From the NCBI GenBank assembly GCA_014898415.1, contig RCTD01000006.1:1550001-1614000 (forward strand): DNA of 64,000 nucleotides. Reading direction: 5' to 3'. Origin of the DNA: Stromatinia cepivora. Its lineage: Eukaryota > Ascomycota > Leotiomycetes > Helotiales > Sclerotiniaceae. The translations under genes and the position numbers were made by a program. Under the pieces are notes generated by a model. It was not told the DNA's origin, did not search any database, and saw only the letters and a list, made by a program, of their open reading frames with translations. Positions 35,170 through 47,800 of this stretch are shown in pieces. Positions within the stretch are counted from its first letter, which is position 1. Each line of letters begins with the position of its first letter.

Positions 35170-36049
35170 GTGAAGAAGAGTTGAAAAAGAGTTGAAGAAG
35201 CTAGGATATACTTCTTTTCTCCTGTCTGTGGTGTTATAATTGGCTTTGAATATTGCAGATGTTTATGAGGAAGTTTGTTTTGAAGGATCTGAACTATGCT
35301 TAACAAAATAACACAAATATACAAGTATGCAACCTTTCATGCAACTTGGAGGAACAGGAACAATGGGTATTTATGAACCTTTGTGAACTGTATTGTTTGA
35401 TTTCTGTGAAATTAGCACCTTACATGAAGATGGCCTCTAGTTGGTTATAAAGATATTAAGGTATTGAAGCAGATCATGTTCATTGGTAAGAAGGTAAAGA
35501 GGTAAGAGGTAAGAGGTAAGGTACGTACTAATTCAAGTACACCTAATACCTAATGCCCGACATCCTTCTTCTATTCATCTGATAATATTCATCAGATGAT
35601 GCAAAGACTCTGTAAACTCTGATACCGGGCCGGATGAAGATTGGATGTTTTATATATATATGTTTTTGGAGGTTGATCACTACCTAAAAGGTAAGGTGCT
35701 TAGTAGGTAGTAGATAGATAGAGAGATGTCTTTTTCACCTTTGGATTGGTTACTGAACAACCCACATCACACGTCCATGTCCACTTGGAAATCATTTATT
35801 GCTATCTCTATATCTCTATATCTCTCCAGGTGCACAGCTCTGTTTCCCATCTGTTTGTAAATAAACAATATTATACCACTCTCTCTTTGAGCATAATCTC
35901 CCCAATTCCAATACATTTTGTTACACTCCTTTGCAAACCTACCTACTCATGATTTAAATTGATTGTTCTTCAATTCCTTACCTCATTTCATTTCATTTCA
36001 TTTCATTTCATTTCATTGCTTTGCACTCACTCACTCTCTTGTAATTGAG
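35170..36049. other. Intergenic / MFS promoter, with microsatellites
   Basis: Contains GGTAAGA-type repeats (35499-35521), TATATATCTC repeats (about 35808-35828) and a (CATTT)n run at 35983-36017 in the probable 5' leader of the MFS gene. The frame through the CATTT run is open back to 35963, but the low-complexity peptide argues against it being translated. Confidence 0.6.
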
Positions 36050-38369
36050 ATGGCGCAAATTTCCACTTCCACCTCAAGCTCAGGTTCAGAGACTCGTTGG
36101 TTCGAAAATGTACTCGTACTCGGCCTTGAAAGACAAGAAACTGAGAAGCAATCTATTGCTGATGGTCAATCTGTTCCAGCTCGCATCACTCGCTCTCAAT
36201 CTCTCACCCATCTAAGCATCAAACAGAAGTTTACGCACCCGAATTCACATCTGAAGACTGCAGAAGCTGAATTTGTTGATTTCGATGGCCCTGATGACCC
36301 CGTAAGTCCGTTCTTACCCAAGAAACCAAGAAGCTGGTTCATATTGATATGAACTTTTAGTATCAACCTCTGAATTGGCCCTTCCGAAAGAAGCTGATCA
36401 CTACACTTGTCTATGGCTTGTTCACTATGACTTCGACATGGGCAAGTTCTGTATATAGTCCCGCCGTTGAGCAAGTAGCAACGGAGTTTGATGTTGCGCC
36501 TGAGGTTTGTTTTCCATGGATACTGTCAACGTAAACTGAAATAGTATTGACGATAAATAGGTAAGTTTGCTGGGTGTAAGTTTCTTGTTACTTGGATTTG
36601 GATTTGGTGAGGCATCCCCATCGACGTCATAAAATGAATAATGAAGCTGACTGGTATCTGTGGTTTAGGTCCTCTGCTATGGGCTCCTTTATCTGAAATG
36701 TGAGTTGCCAGAAAGTCGGCTTCGACACCTCGCGTGATGTGCTGCAGAGTCCCCATCGGCAGCAATTTACCTCCTTTAACGCCAATACTGATGACAATCC
36801 AGTTATGGCAGAAAAGCTGCAGTTTTGACCCCAGGTAAGAAATTTTATCATGCAATCAGCAATCTTGGGCAATTGAGAACTCAACTGACATTTCATCCCC
36901 CTGCCATTGTGAGCCAGAACTAACTTATCAAATAGTTTTCATTTCAGCATGCTTTTCCTTCGGTTCCGCCACAGCGAAAGACATCCAAACGCTACTCTTG
37001 ACTCGTTTCTTTGCTGGCATTTTCGGATCTGCTCCTGTAAGAAACTTAATCCCAGAAATCTGAAACTCTTCTGACCTCACGAAATAGGTTACCAATACTG
37101 GCGGCGTTCTCTCTGATATTTGGGCACCCCAATCGCGAGGAACAGCTATAGTTGGATATGCATTTGCTGTTGTTGGAGGTGAGTACACGCATTCTGTCAG
37201 AATATCGTTTCTCACCACTTCAAGGTCCAACCATGGGTCCCATTGCAGGAGGAGCAATCACATCAAGCTATTTAGGATGGAGATGGACAGAATATGTAGG
37301 TCCATAAGCCCCTCAACCACGCCCTCTATCTCTAATTCATACATGCAAGATTACCGGAATAATGCAGATGGTAGTCGTACTAGCTGGCGCCCTCGTCCTC
37401 AACGAAACCTACCCGGACGCACTCCTTGTCGCTAAAGCCCGTCGCCTACGTCAAGATACTGGAAATTGGGCACTGCATGCCAGACACGAAGAGCGGAGTT
37501 TCAGTCTTGGAGAAATGGCAAATAAATTCTTGATGCGACCCTTTCGTTTACTGGCAACTCCTATTTGTTTTCTCATGGTTTTGTATGCTTCGTTTGTTTA
37601 TGGTATTCTCTATTTGTAAGTGAGAGTTGAGGATCGCCTGTAGGTACGTACTAATGGACTGCTAGGTGTCTAGCCGCGGTGCCTGTACAGTTTGCACAGG
37701 AAAGAGGTTATGGACCTGTAACATCAGAGTGAGCTCGCCTCCCAAGCGGACAATCTTTGCAAAACGGATCTTCTGCTAATGTCGTCACTAAAATCAGGCT
37801 TCCCTTTCTTGCACTTCTGCTAGGTACAATCTTTGGCGGTACCGCAAACATCCTGTAAGTCTTCCCGACCAATTTACCCACCACATCTATTAACAACAGG
37901 CCACAGCAACAATAAATTCTACACCTGCAGATTCGAAGCAAACGACAACCAACCGGTTCCCGAAGCCCGTCTTCCGCCAATGATGATCGGCAGTATATTC
38001 TTTGCTGCAGGTCTCTTCATCTTCGGTTGGACATCCCCATCAAGCATCCACTGGGTAGCCCCTTGCACTGGCCTAATATTCATGGGGTTTGGCTTCTTCA
38101 CCATTTTCCAAGCCGCCCTGAACTACCTCATTGACACCTTTGCCTCCTGCGCAGCTAGTGTGGTGGCTGCTCAGACATTCGTACGAGCTATATTTGCTGC
38201 TTCGTTTCCCATGTTTGTTACTCCGATGTTTCATAACTTGGGTATTGAATGGGGTAGTAGTGTGCTGGGATTTGTAGCGACTGCGCTTATACCCATTCCG
38301 TTCTTGTTTTATGTCTTTGGGGAGAGGATTAGAATTAGGGGTAAATTCACCACCAGGCAGTTGTGTTGA
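36050..38369 (+). CDS. MFS multidrug/polyamine-type transporter (DHA1), 538 aa, 12 exons
   Basis: Exons: 36050-36301, 36361-36504, 36561-36606, 36669-36699, 36803-36834, 36936-37036, 37088-37178, 37225-37295, 37350-37615, 37666-37728, 37798-37854 and 37907-38369. Four exons are only 31-63 bp. A drug:H+ antiporter with a cytoplasmic N-tail (about 85 aa, ending in the family's 'PLNWPFRKK' entry) and about 12 membrane helices. Motifs: 'GPLLWAPLSEIYGRK' (motif A region), 'ATAKDIQTLLLTRFFAG', 'GPTMGPIAGG' (motif C-like), 'LGWRWTEY', the central cytoplasmic loop 'NETYPDALLVAKARRLRQ', 'PVPEARLPPM', and the C-terminal 'FGERIRIRGKF'. These are the landmarks of Flr1/Tpo1-like fungal pumps at the plasma membrane. 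Start chosen at 36050 because the frame upstream is a simple repeat. Substrate unknown. Confidence 0.92.
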
Positions 38370-38863
38370 TACTTGATCCATTCAAGATAGATTCCTAGAC
38401 AGCTTGACTGATTATGGTCGAGAGTCTGGCGTTCTATAAATATTTGATTCATTAGTATGGAGAAAGCTCGATTGCTTGTAGAAAAGAAGCAGAGAATCCT
38501 GGTACATAAGAAAAGAATACATAAAGATACTTAAACTCAATCTCAAATATGCTCTCGTCTAAAGACAATAGGTCAGCCGAATTTCCGTGAATGTGCATCC
38601 TGTCCCAGAAAATAATGATAAGAGACTCAAACCATCACATAATGCCAAACCCAAAGCCGAAGCCCTTGAGGAGTGAAATAAATCATTGACCCCAAGGTCA
38701 TAACTGTACAAACATATCAACATAACCACGCAAAGCCCATCCAAGCTTGCCCATAAACTCCAATCCAATGCGTAAGCTGTTCACAGCATATTATACATCT
38801 AAGTCCACCCTTCCCTCTTGTAAAAAGTCCCCACCCCCAGCTCTCATCCGTCGAAGCCTCTTT
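38370..38863. other. Intergenic, between converging genes
   Basis: 3' flanks of the MFS and TIM22 genes. No feature recognised. Confidence 0.65.
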
Positions 38864-39538
38864 TCAATCCCCATCACTCGGCCTCCTCATATAGCTGTCA
38901 ATCGCCAAACTAAAAGCCGCAAACCCCGCACACCCCACCGCCGCAGCTTGTGGTCCCGCCGGCGCCGCCAATACTCCTCCGGTAATACATCCCGCAATAA
39001 CCCCATTTTTCAAATCATTCTTTGCTCTAAAACCTTCAACACAACATTCCGTGCCTGCGAAAATAGCGCCTACTTTGCCGAAATTTTTGGCCGAGGAATA
39101 GGAGCGGGATCCCATATCTTTGAGACCGCGCTTGAGTTGTTCGCGCAGTGGAAGAGAGGTAATTTCTGCGGCGGCGGCGGATGTGTGGATGGGGGTGTCG
39201 TATTGCATCTGTGGTGAAGGTTATTTATTGAAGGGGCCAGGGGGAGGGAGGGAGATGACGCGGCGAGGAACATACGGATGCCATGAAGAGACCAAAGGCA
39301 CCACCGAGGGCGAATCCCATTACACCAGAGACAACAGTCTTGCCCGGACAGGATTCCATTATCATTTGCATCTATAAACATGCTTAGTACTCGTTCAATC
39401 TATTGAGACAGGGTCCGACAGCAAGGCTCTGTCTGCCAAGGAAACGAAGAGCAAACGTACATTTTTAACAGCAGCAGCGGTCGAAGGGTCAACCATTTGC
39501 TGGCCCCCTCCCGGGGGATTGAATGCTGGTCCATTCAT
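38864..39538 (-). CDS. TIM22: Mitochondrial import inner membrane translocase subunit TIM22, 172 aa
   Basis: Exons: 39538-39461, 39371-39276 and 39208-38864; all junctions in phase, first intron with a TACTAAG branch. Tim22 is the channel of the carrier translocase that inserts multi-spanning proteins into the mitochondrial inner membrane. Visible: short Pro/Gly-rich N-tail; '[20 protein letters not shown]' with the GxxxG-type first helix and the conserved Cys; '[20 protein letters not shown]' with the partner Cys; '[20 protein letters not shown]' and '[20 protein letters not shown]', the Tim17/22/23 family helices 2-4. Length matches fungal Tim22. No cleavable presequence, as expected. The alternative, Tim17 or Tim23, is unlikely given the Cys pair and the 'RAKND' loop. 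Confidence 0.94.
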
Positions 39539-41128
39539 TTTGAACGACAGTAATTGCGATGTTCTTCGTTGGGGACGGGATTAAAGATAAAGATGGGCTT
39601 CCTTGTGGTGCAAACCGCCGAGAATTTTTTTGGCGAGGCTGATGTTTGGCCTTGCACCACAATGTAAAGCCTCGCGATATTTCTTCTACTTTCCAATCCT
39701 GATTAGAAAAAGATGGCTCTGATTTGTACTATCAAAGGGTATCAGACAGATTGGCTTGGCATTATAAGAATATTTTATTAGGCTCTCTCAACACAACCAA
39801 CTCTCCATTACGTAATTCTCCATGACCTTATTCATCTGCGCTGCTCTGGGCAACTTCAATATGAAGGCAACATCCAACAACTCTTCTGAACGCCGTGCTT
39901 GCTGGTATAACCCCATCTATCTTTATCCCAATTACGATCATCCTATCCGGCATCTTTTGCAATATCAATATCATATATCGTATTGTAATGGTTTAATCAT
40001 CATGCAATTGAAATGAAACTCGATTGATCTCAAATATGACATGTCAAATGTCAAACTGTTGTCGCGACTCCCAACCAACCGGAAATAACAGAATACCTCC
40101 TCTCTTTACCCATTCACAATTGTGCCACCACCAACAACGGGTCGGCACTTCTCAGGGTCCAACAGTTGTTTTCACATTGGTGCTGTCGTGGAGGGTTCAT
40201 AATATTAGAAGACGAAGATGATTTGTTTCACCTTGTCAATACCAACAAAAGAACAATGAGGTTGGGGAGAACAGGCCTAGGTTCATTTGGCAATCATAGC
40301 CTCAAGTAATAACAAAACTTTTCACCACTCAATCAATCCATTGACATGTTGACAAGCAATGATGAAGATGATGAAGAAAGCTTGCATTATGAAGTTTTCG
40401 AGTTTTAGTTTTATTTCCAAGTCTATTTCTACCTTAGGTATTTTAATGACAGGTCATAGATAGAATACATCAAAATTCTCACAGCTACATAATTTTCCAA
40501 TTTTCTTTCCCTTCCAAACCAATGTCCAGAACCCAGTCACAGAGTAATAAAGTATCAAAGCTAAAGGAAAGTCGTCGTACTTTGCACAAATTGTTGTCAT
40601 GGAGAGGAGAAGAGAGCCGCGTAATCAAATAAATAAAACCTTCCTTAGTGATATTCATAGGTGACAACGAACCCACTATTGTCGTAACATGTTAGCATTT
40701 TAGCATGCAACATCAGCTATAGCCTATTGTAAAGTATGGAGTATGGAGTATGGATCGATGAGTTTAGAGAAAAACGTGTACAGCAAAGTCTCGATGTAAG
40801 GATAACCTTCAATTGGGTAATGATAAAACTCTCCTTTCCCTTCGATGCATACGCAGCCGGGTAGTTCAGGATGCCGAAGTAGTTTGGTAATTTGGATATA
40901 GAGCAAGAGATCACAATGATTTTCGACCTAATATCTGCTATGACTTGGGATAACACATTGAAAGATTTGCCATGTCAAGACACACAAGATACTACGATAT
41001 TAGTGAACGCGGAAACTCGTTTGTCAATGTGAACGCCTGTGGCATGCATTATACACAGCTTGTTCCCAACCTGCTGGATTATCTATAGATACAACGCCGT
41101 CCATGCATTCCCATGACCGGCCAACCCT
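39539..41128. other. Long intergenic spacer
   Basis: 1.6 kb with the TIM22 promoter at one end and the PRP45 3' flank at the other. Composition is normal, and open frames are short and unrelated to known proteins. A GTATGGA doublet lies at 40734-40752. I see no gene. Confidence 0.55.
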
Positions 41129-42966
41129 TTAATCATCATCCTCATCCATCCTCGCCCGTTTGTTCGACCTTTCCTCGCCTTCCTGTAACCCATACTCTCT
41201 TTTATTAGAGCTTTCACCGACCTTATTCAGAAAATCATCAACGTTGAAAACATCCCCCGTATCCTTCTCAAACTGCACTGGGCCCTCTCTCGCCTGTGGA
41301 CACCTCAGATTAGCTTCATCCCCAGTTACGGTGAAGGAAAATTTCTTACCTCAACATCTGCTGCACCTTTAAAGGTCCCCTTACCGAGGGCATCACCAAA
41401 TCTATTACTTTTCTGTATCTTCGCCATCTCACCTTCAGCTGCCGTCTCATCATCATCGTCATCCATATTTTGCCGTGGTCGGTAGATACTGCTAATAGCA
41501 TCTTGAGCCGCGAAAAGGGGTTTGTCGTATGCCTGATCCTCATTGAACCCACTATCGAAACCACTCGTCCGGTTGAATAATCTGGAATCAAACATGGTTT
41601 CCGCTGACTGTGTAGGCTTTGCCAAGCCTAGAGCGACCTTCTCCGAAATGTCCCGATTCTGCTCTCGTGCCATCATTTGAATTCTCCTTTCAGTTCCCAT
41701 GCGCGACTGTCGTAATTTTCGTTCTTCATCCCTGCGCTTTTCTTGACGCATCTTTTCTCGCTCTCTTAGTTCTTCGTCGTCACTGTTGGATCGCTCAGAA
41801 TCAGAATCACTGTAGCTCCCTGAACGTGACCTTGATGATCTCGAATCTCGTCTTCTGGACCCAGCGCCGGCCCCAGCTCTCTCCTCTCGCGCCTTCTGTG
41901 CTAACATACGAAGATGATCTTCTTTTTGTGCCTTCTCCTTCTCTGCCAGCCTTTGCTGCATCAGTGCTCTCTGTTTGACCTCCTCCCGTGCATGTCTGTC
42001 TGCCGTGAAAAGAGCTTCTGCAAATTGTGCAAACTTATCATTGATAGTGACATCCTGCAATCCCCTTCCATCTGCAGCTAATCTTTTGTCAAGCGGAACC
42101 GTGTAGCCCTTGGGGTTTTTCCAGTTCGAGACCGGAGGAGGTATCTTCCAAGCTTCTTGATCCTCTGCTGTTAATTTCCGGGGAGGCGAATGCATGACTG
42201 GAGCCGGAGGACTTGGTGGACCACGGGGAATTTTCTTATGTTTGAATTTGGGAGGTTCCATAGGGTCCTGCTGCCTTTCCACAATCTTCATAATACGATC
42301 ATTTTTCCTCGAGTTATCGCCCATTTGATTCGCAGGCGTATATCTGACATAAGTTGGATCTTTTCTCGCCCCAACATTGACGTTCTTAGGTTTCTGCGCA
42401 GCTACCGCACCACTGACCAGAGTTGCCAAGGCATTCTTCGTCCGTTCTGTAGAAGCTGCAACTTCCTCCTCACTCGGTCTATCTAAATTAATATCTCCGG
42501 CATCAGCTCGTTGTCGAAGAGGTATAAGGTCCTTGAAAGATGCGTGTACTATTCGTTTGTCATTATGGCCTTGTCGTGCTATTGCATCGTACTTGACTTT
42601 CCCCTCGCCATCGACTTGAAGGGCTAGCGCATTATTTGATGAAGTAGATTTGCGTCCCATATCCAAGGGATACTGTGCGACTGGAATTTCTGGAAAAGCA
42701 CCTCCGTCACCAAAGTCTTCCTGTCCTCGCGGCCGCCATCCTGTTCGATTACCATATGGTGGAGGTCCGCTTTTCTGTACAGACTTGTTAGAAAAAATAT
42801 TCTGTTGCTTAAAATCCAAAAGACCAACCTTTAACACAATTTGGGTGTCATCCAAAGCGCCTGCGCCCAAGATTCGAGGACCTCTCTGCTGCGCATGCTG
42901 TGGAATCTCCTCTTCTTCACCTGTGTATTTTGGTTTTGGCAATGCCCGTGTTAAAGATGTTGCCAT
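41129..42966 (-). CDS. PRP45: Pre-mRNA-processing protein 45 (SNW/SKIP family), 593 aa
   Basis: Exons: 42966-41350 and 41293-41129, joined in phase. SNW-family splicing factor of the NineTeen-related complex, acting in the nucleus in catalytic activation of the spliceosome. Seen: N-terminal 'PKPKYTGEEEE', 'GPPPYGNRTGWRPRGQEDFG' and 'EIPVAQYPLDMGRK'; the SNW core 'YVRYTP.NQ' and 'DPMEPPKFKHKKIPRGPPSP' with 'VMHSPPRKLTAEDQEAWKIP'. The family's SNWKN signature is present as 'PVSNWKNPKGYTVPLDKRLA'. Behind it come an Arg/Lys/Glu-rich helical tail with RS-like 'RRRDSRSSRSRSGSYSD' and a C-terminal 'FNVDDFLNKV'. Length agrees with fungal Prp45. Confidence 0.96.
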
Positions 42967-43511
42967 TGAGGCGATGTTACGCAGACAAGTAGAATGCAGG
43001 TGTGTTGAAGTGATTTAGGAGATGGAAACACGAGATTGAATTGGGTTTAAGTTGCTCGTGCCTATCGTGAATCGATAAATGTTCAAATTGTCGCGATTCT
43101 CATCCATGTTACGTCACGCTAACTAAATAAGTACTAGCGCATTTAGAGTATAGCAGCTTTAAGCTCATAGAGTCACGAAATGATCGATAGAGAAAAATGT
43201 AAATCAATGAATCGATAAGTTAAATACCCAATTACAGTACCCAATATATTCTATTATCACATTGTTATATTATTTTATTATCTGGTTGTGGTGTGTTTAT
43301 ATCACTTATGATTGTATGAGGTTTTGGAAAATATGCATAATCGATTTACCTATGGCATGATCCTGATAGACATGGAAATGGAGTAACACGGCTAATTAAC
43401 TCGATTTTGATCATATTGAGCATCACTTTGTTAAGTGTCTAGTACACAGAGACCCGCTCGGGACTCAGAATCATTTCGATCATTTTTGCACCCATCCCAT
43501 ACCGAATTCGT
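42967..43511. other. Intergenic
   Basis: PRP45 promoter (minus strand) and p24-gene 3' flank. An A/T-rich patch at about 43190-43300 has no recognisable element. Confidence 0.6.
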
Positions 43512-44324
43512 TCACACGTAACCTTTCCTGGCCCCCTAATCCCTCTCGTTAGAACCTCTAGAGATATATGGAAGCTAAAAGTACACACCTGGAAGAAGAA
43601 TCGGACAATAAAGACCTGTAAGGCCGCCATACACATCATCATCAAGCTTTCAATAACACTGAAGTTAAAGATCCTTCTTTCCGTACTCCTCACTGTGCTG
43701 AAGTTTCTGTTTTCTCTTGTGCGGAAGTATTTCTGGTTTCTTGTAATGGTAGAGAGCTGGCCTGAAAGTTTGAAGATAGATTCTTCCAATGCGGAAGTCT
43801 GCTCGGGAGTTGTGCCTTGTTTCGAGGGTATCGAAGCTCGAGGTTCATTCTCAACCTAGGACAGTGAGAGACATGTCAGTACCGGTTTTCTGTGTTGATA
43901 ACTCGTGAAGGACAAAACGTACAGCAATTTCGAAGTCGACAAATTTTTCCGAGAAAGTACTCATTTGATTGTTGAAGCAAAACCTGTATTCTCCCACCTC
44001 CGTGGCTGTGAAGACGAAATCGCCCTGTCGCTCTTTTTCTTCCTTCATGATAACTCTCTCATTTGGACCCACGACCTCATAATCCACATCGAAAGAACCT
44101 CCAGCTTGAACCTGTACGATATAATATGTCAGAGATGTTTATGCGAATATCGGAAGTGAGGTGCATCATACAGCAAAGTAGAAAGCTATTTTGGCACCTT
44201 GTTTGTCGACATTCGAGTAAAAGCATGCCTTTTCATTGGCGCTAAGCTTATATGTGAGTGCAGTCGCAGATACGAGAGGAGAAATGCATGCCAATAGGCT
44301 GCACCAAATTAAAGACGGCTTCAT
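43512..44324 (-). CDS. p24/emp24/gp25L cargo receptor, 210 aa
   Basis: Exons: 44324-44172, 44111-43923, 43855-43589 and 43535-43512; the last exon encodes only seven residues. p24 proteins cycle between ER and Golgi in COPII/COPI vesicles and help select cargo such as GPI-anchored proteins. Seen: signal peptide (residues 1-22, ending 'ISPLVSA'); GOLD domain with 'LSANEKACFYSNV' and 'VGEYRFCFNNQMSTFSEK', whose two cysteines form the family disulfide; a coiled-coil stretch 'ALEESIFKLSGQLSTITRNQ'; one membrane helix (about residues 180-203); and the short cytosolic tail 'FFFQGARKGYV' with the FF-type export signal. Within yeast subfamilies it looks most like the Erp-type (gamma) members, but the exact paralogue is uncertain. 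Confidence 0.92.
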
Positions 44325-44830
44325 GGTCTGTTGTGTGGTTGTGATGTGGGTGAACCTTTTGATACTGAACGCGCTTTTGGAGATTGTTGCTATCTGTCAG
44401 TCGGGTAATCCTCGGGTCATTAGATCTAGCGAGTTAGCTCCTCCTTTACATCCATCATATCAGGGGTGGGCTGTGTCTTTTACAATCAACCTATGTCACC
44501 GTTCTACAATTCTAAGGTTGGTTTGGAAGGTTGATTTGGAAGATTTCAGTGCAATAAGCATCTTGCTGCTCATTATTTAGGTTACAAAGTGGCTAACGTC
44601 ATACTAGAAGAGTATCTGCATCAAAGGCACCATAGTCTTTCCATCGTCCTTGATCATTTATCGCTGAAATGAAGTTCTTCGGCGACTTGATTATGTTGCA
44701 TAGAAGAAATTGATTTCGCTATCATGCCCCATTGTCTACATCTTCGCGTGGTCCTCATAAAAGACCGTTGCCTATTTTCCCACCAACCGATAGCGCCATG
44801 CAGAAAACCTCTCATAAGCAATGCCAAAGT
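44325..44830. other. Intergenic
   Basis: p24-gene promoter and deubiquitinase-gene 3' flank. No further feature seen. Confidence 0.6.
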
Positions 44831-47800
44831 CTACTTCAAAAATAAGTCTCCCATGCCAGTCCTTGCGTTTCGAATTTTATCAATGTGATCTAAGCCGAGC
44901 TGATCATCATCATCCCCAAGCATATCCCATAATGTATCGTCTATGAGATGCTTAGTATGGTGATATGAGTCTGTTGTGGGTCACAACTTACCATCATTTA
45001 AGTATGTAGGTTTTGTGTAAGAGCTCCTCTTCACGACAGCAAATTTGATCTTCTCGAGGTTTTTGCCTTTTATCCCCGTCCGTTTTTCCAATCGCTTTTT
45101 AGTGTCGGAGAAAATTTCATCCTGATGGTTGTCAATTGTGGCACACCTTATTAAAAGAACGAAGACTTACTTGAACGATGAGGAATTTGAATGGAATGGA
45201 ATGCACTTTAGTTGGCTCGCCCTGAAAGTGAAATGCATAGATATATTGACTCCCATTAGGTTGCGCTAGTTCCTCTTCCGGTATTCGCTCTAGCATAATG
45301 TTAATGTGCTCTGTGATATCCTTGACTGGATAACCACGAGGGAGCTCTTTGTGAATCTTGTTGCTGTGTATTTCGTATACTCGAATAGGACCACCCTTTT
45401 CTTCGTCTTCCAATTGGGCTTTCTTGATCACGGATGAAACCATGTCATCCACAGTTCCAGTTTTAGGCACAAGTATGTCGAGTTGTTCCTGTCATCAATC
45501 AATACCTCCACAAAGTCAAAGCAATTGTCCCAATATGCTTACCTCTTTTGTGATACCTTCGCTGATCCAGCTAACCTTTATGGATTTCTTGGTATCCAAC
45601 TCAGCCAGACTGATATCAAGAACCTCGAAGTATAAAGCGTCTGCCCTTATAGTAGCGCCAGCAAACGTAGCGTAACTAGTGCTGACCATGTTGACTAAAG
45701 TTTGGTTTGACATACGCCTGATGGCCGTTTTGGGATTGCCTGTATTTTGAGCGATGGTCCAAAATCTGATATAATTCGGATCAACATCTAGCTTCTCTCC
45801 TACCTTCGCAGCCACCTGGTCATAAGTATGCTTTGCACTGAGTACCAGGGTGAATGACTCGCAATTTTCGGAATTAAATTCTTTGCTGCCTCTAGTTGGA
45901 TGGCAGTGGAATGAAATGAGCCTTCTATGACGCAGAAAATCGTAGTACTGTCGGGCATCTTCTATGATATCAGATGATTTGACGGGCTGGTAGCGTGGAA
46001 CGGAGCCGTTGGAGGCTATGGAGGCGCTTTCCGAGGGATGGTTTATCAAAGTGCTTGATTTCGAAAGATTGCTACTACCGCTGCAGTTAGCTTTTTTTAT
46101 ACCTTTTCATATATATCGAGCAAGGAACTCACTCAGGGCTTCCACCTCGGCCGGTTCCGCTTTCAGGGCCTTTTTCCAAAGCTTTTTGGAAGCAAACTAT
46201 ATCGCCATCCTGGAGTTCTGCCGCCTTAAGTGATTGTTTCGCTTTCATGGGTTCAATCATGTCAGGTTTTATCTCCTATTGCCATGTTAGAACAGATAAT
46301 AAAATGTAAAGTACCACTGATCTCACCTCGTATAGTTTTAGTTTGGTATCCTCTGGCCATCCCATGCGTCTTAGAATGAACGGAGCTAATTCCTCGACTC
46401 TCTTTTGATTACTGATATAAATGTGACCGCATCCAACTAGAGACTGGGTATCAACATTGAACCATTTAAGAAATATGACAATTTCATCAGATCTGTTAGG
46501 GGACGATCCTTCTTTTGCCAACTGATGAGTTGGCCACACTGCATCACCGTTGGAGTCGACTGTTTCAGCCGTTTCGGCCCATAGTCGTAACTCTTGTGTT
46601 TTACTACCGGCCAACTTCAAGTGAGCATCTTCAATGGTTTGATTGAAGTCCATAACAGGCGTGTCAGGTCTTGTCGTTTTGTTTTGGCGATTGACCATGA
46701 ACCAGACTCGCAACCTTCTTGGATCAACTCCAGTATCCTGACCAATTATGTTGATAAGCTCTCTAATCGTGCACTTTTTGAGGAGTTTATAGGATTTAGC
46801 AGCCGCGGGATCCTCCTCATGACTCCGGTCAAACATAGTGAGATCATGCCCACCATGAGCTGCGTACGTGTCACTGGTGATCACTCTGACGGTAAGATAC
46901 AGGTGTTGTTCTTCACGTTCCTTCCGTCGTGCTTCTTTGAAAGCAGCCTCCTCTTCAAGTTTTCTTTCTGATTGATATTAATTCAGCTTCTAGCAGGATA
47001 GGGTGTAATAACTTACGGAGATGAGCCGGTGTATCGGCATTTGTGACAGGGAACAATACCTCATCAAGCCTTGCCTCACGAATATAGACAAGCATGTATG
47101 CGCTGTTATGTCGTATGATAGGCTTTTGCGATGTGTCCAAAACTTGTCCATTCAATAGGGGCATCTCCCCTCCATAATTGTCCTCCAAGACTTCTCGCAT
47201 CGTGGCTTTGGTTACTTTGTCATCATCGTATTTGTAAAACCATCCATCTTTTTCCGGTTTGATGAATGCATAATAATGCCCTGCATTGAGGTCTCCGCTG
47301 TGTACAAGGACCCCGTGCAACTTATATACCCAAGATTCCGATTTGTCGGCGTCATCTGATAGATATGGTGCGGCATCAAAAGTTTCTGGGAATTCGTAAC
47401 GATCATTAACCTTCATCATGGAATCTCTCTCAATATCATACTCGAATCTTTTGAGCTGCAAATGCAGAACTTCGGGAAATGATTCGAAAATGACGCCTTT
47501 CTTCGCATCCTGGAGTTTGAAATTTTCACCTGCGAAATATTGGTTGTCGCCATCCATGGTCTCGACCTGAATATAATCCTGGAAACTCTCTTCGATGTTC
47601 TTGTTGCCGCTAACATTCAACTGGACATCCCAAAAGTCTTCCACTCTGCGAGATTCATAGTCGACATTAATGCAAGAGATATATGTTCGCACTTTTCCAC
47701 AGAACAATTTAGGGAGGACATTTTCAGCGGTAGTTCCCTTCATTTTTATTTCCATGCGCTCCATCAATTTCCGAGAGAGCTCTTGAACATCTTGCTGTTC

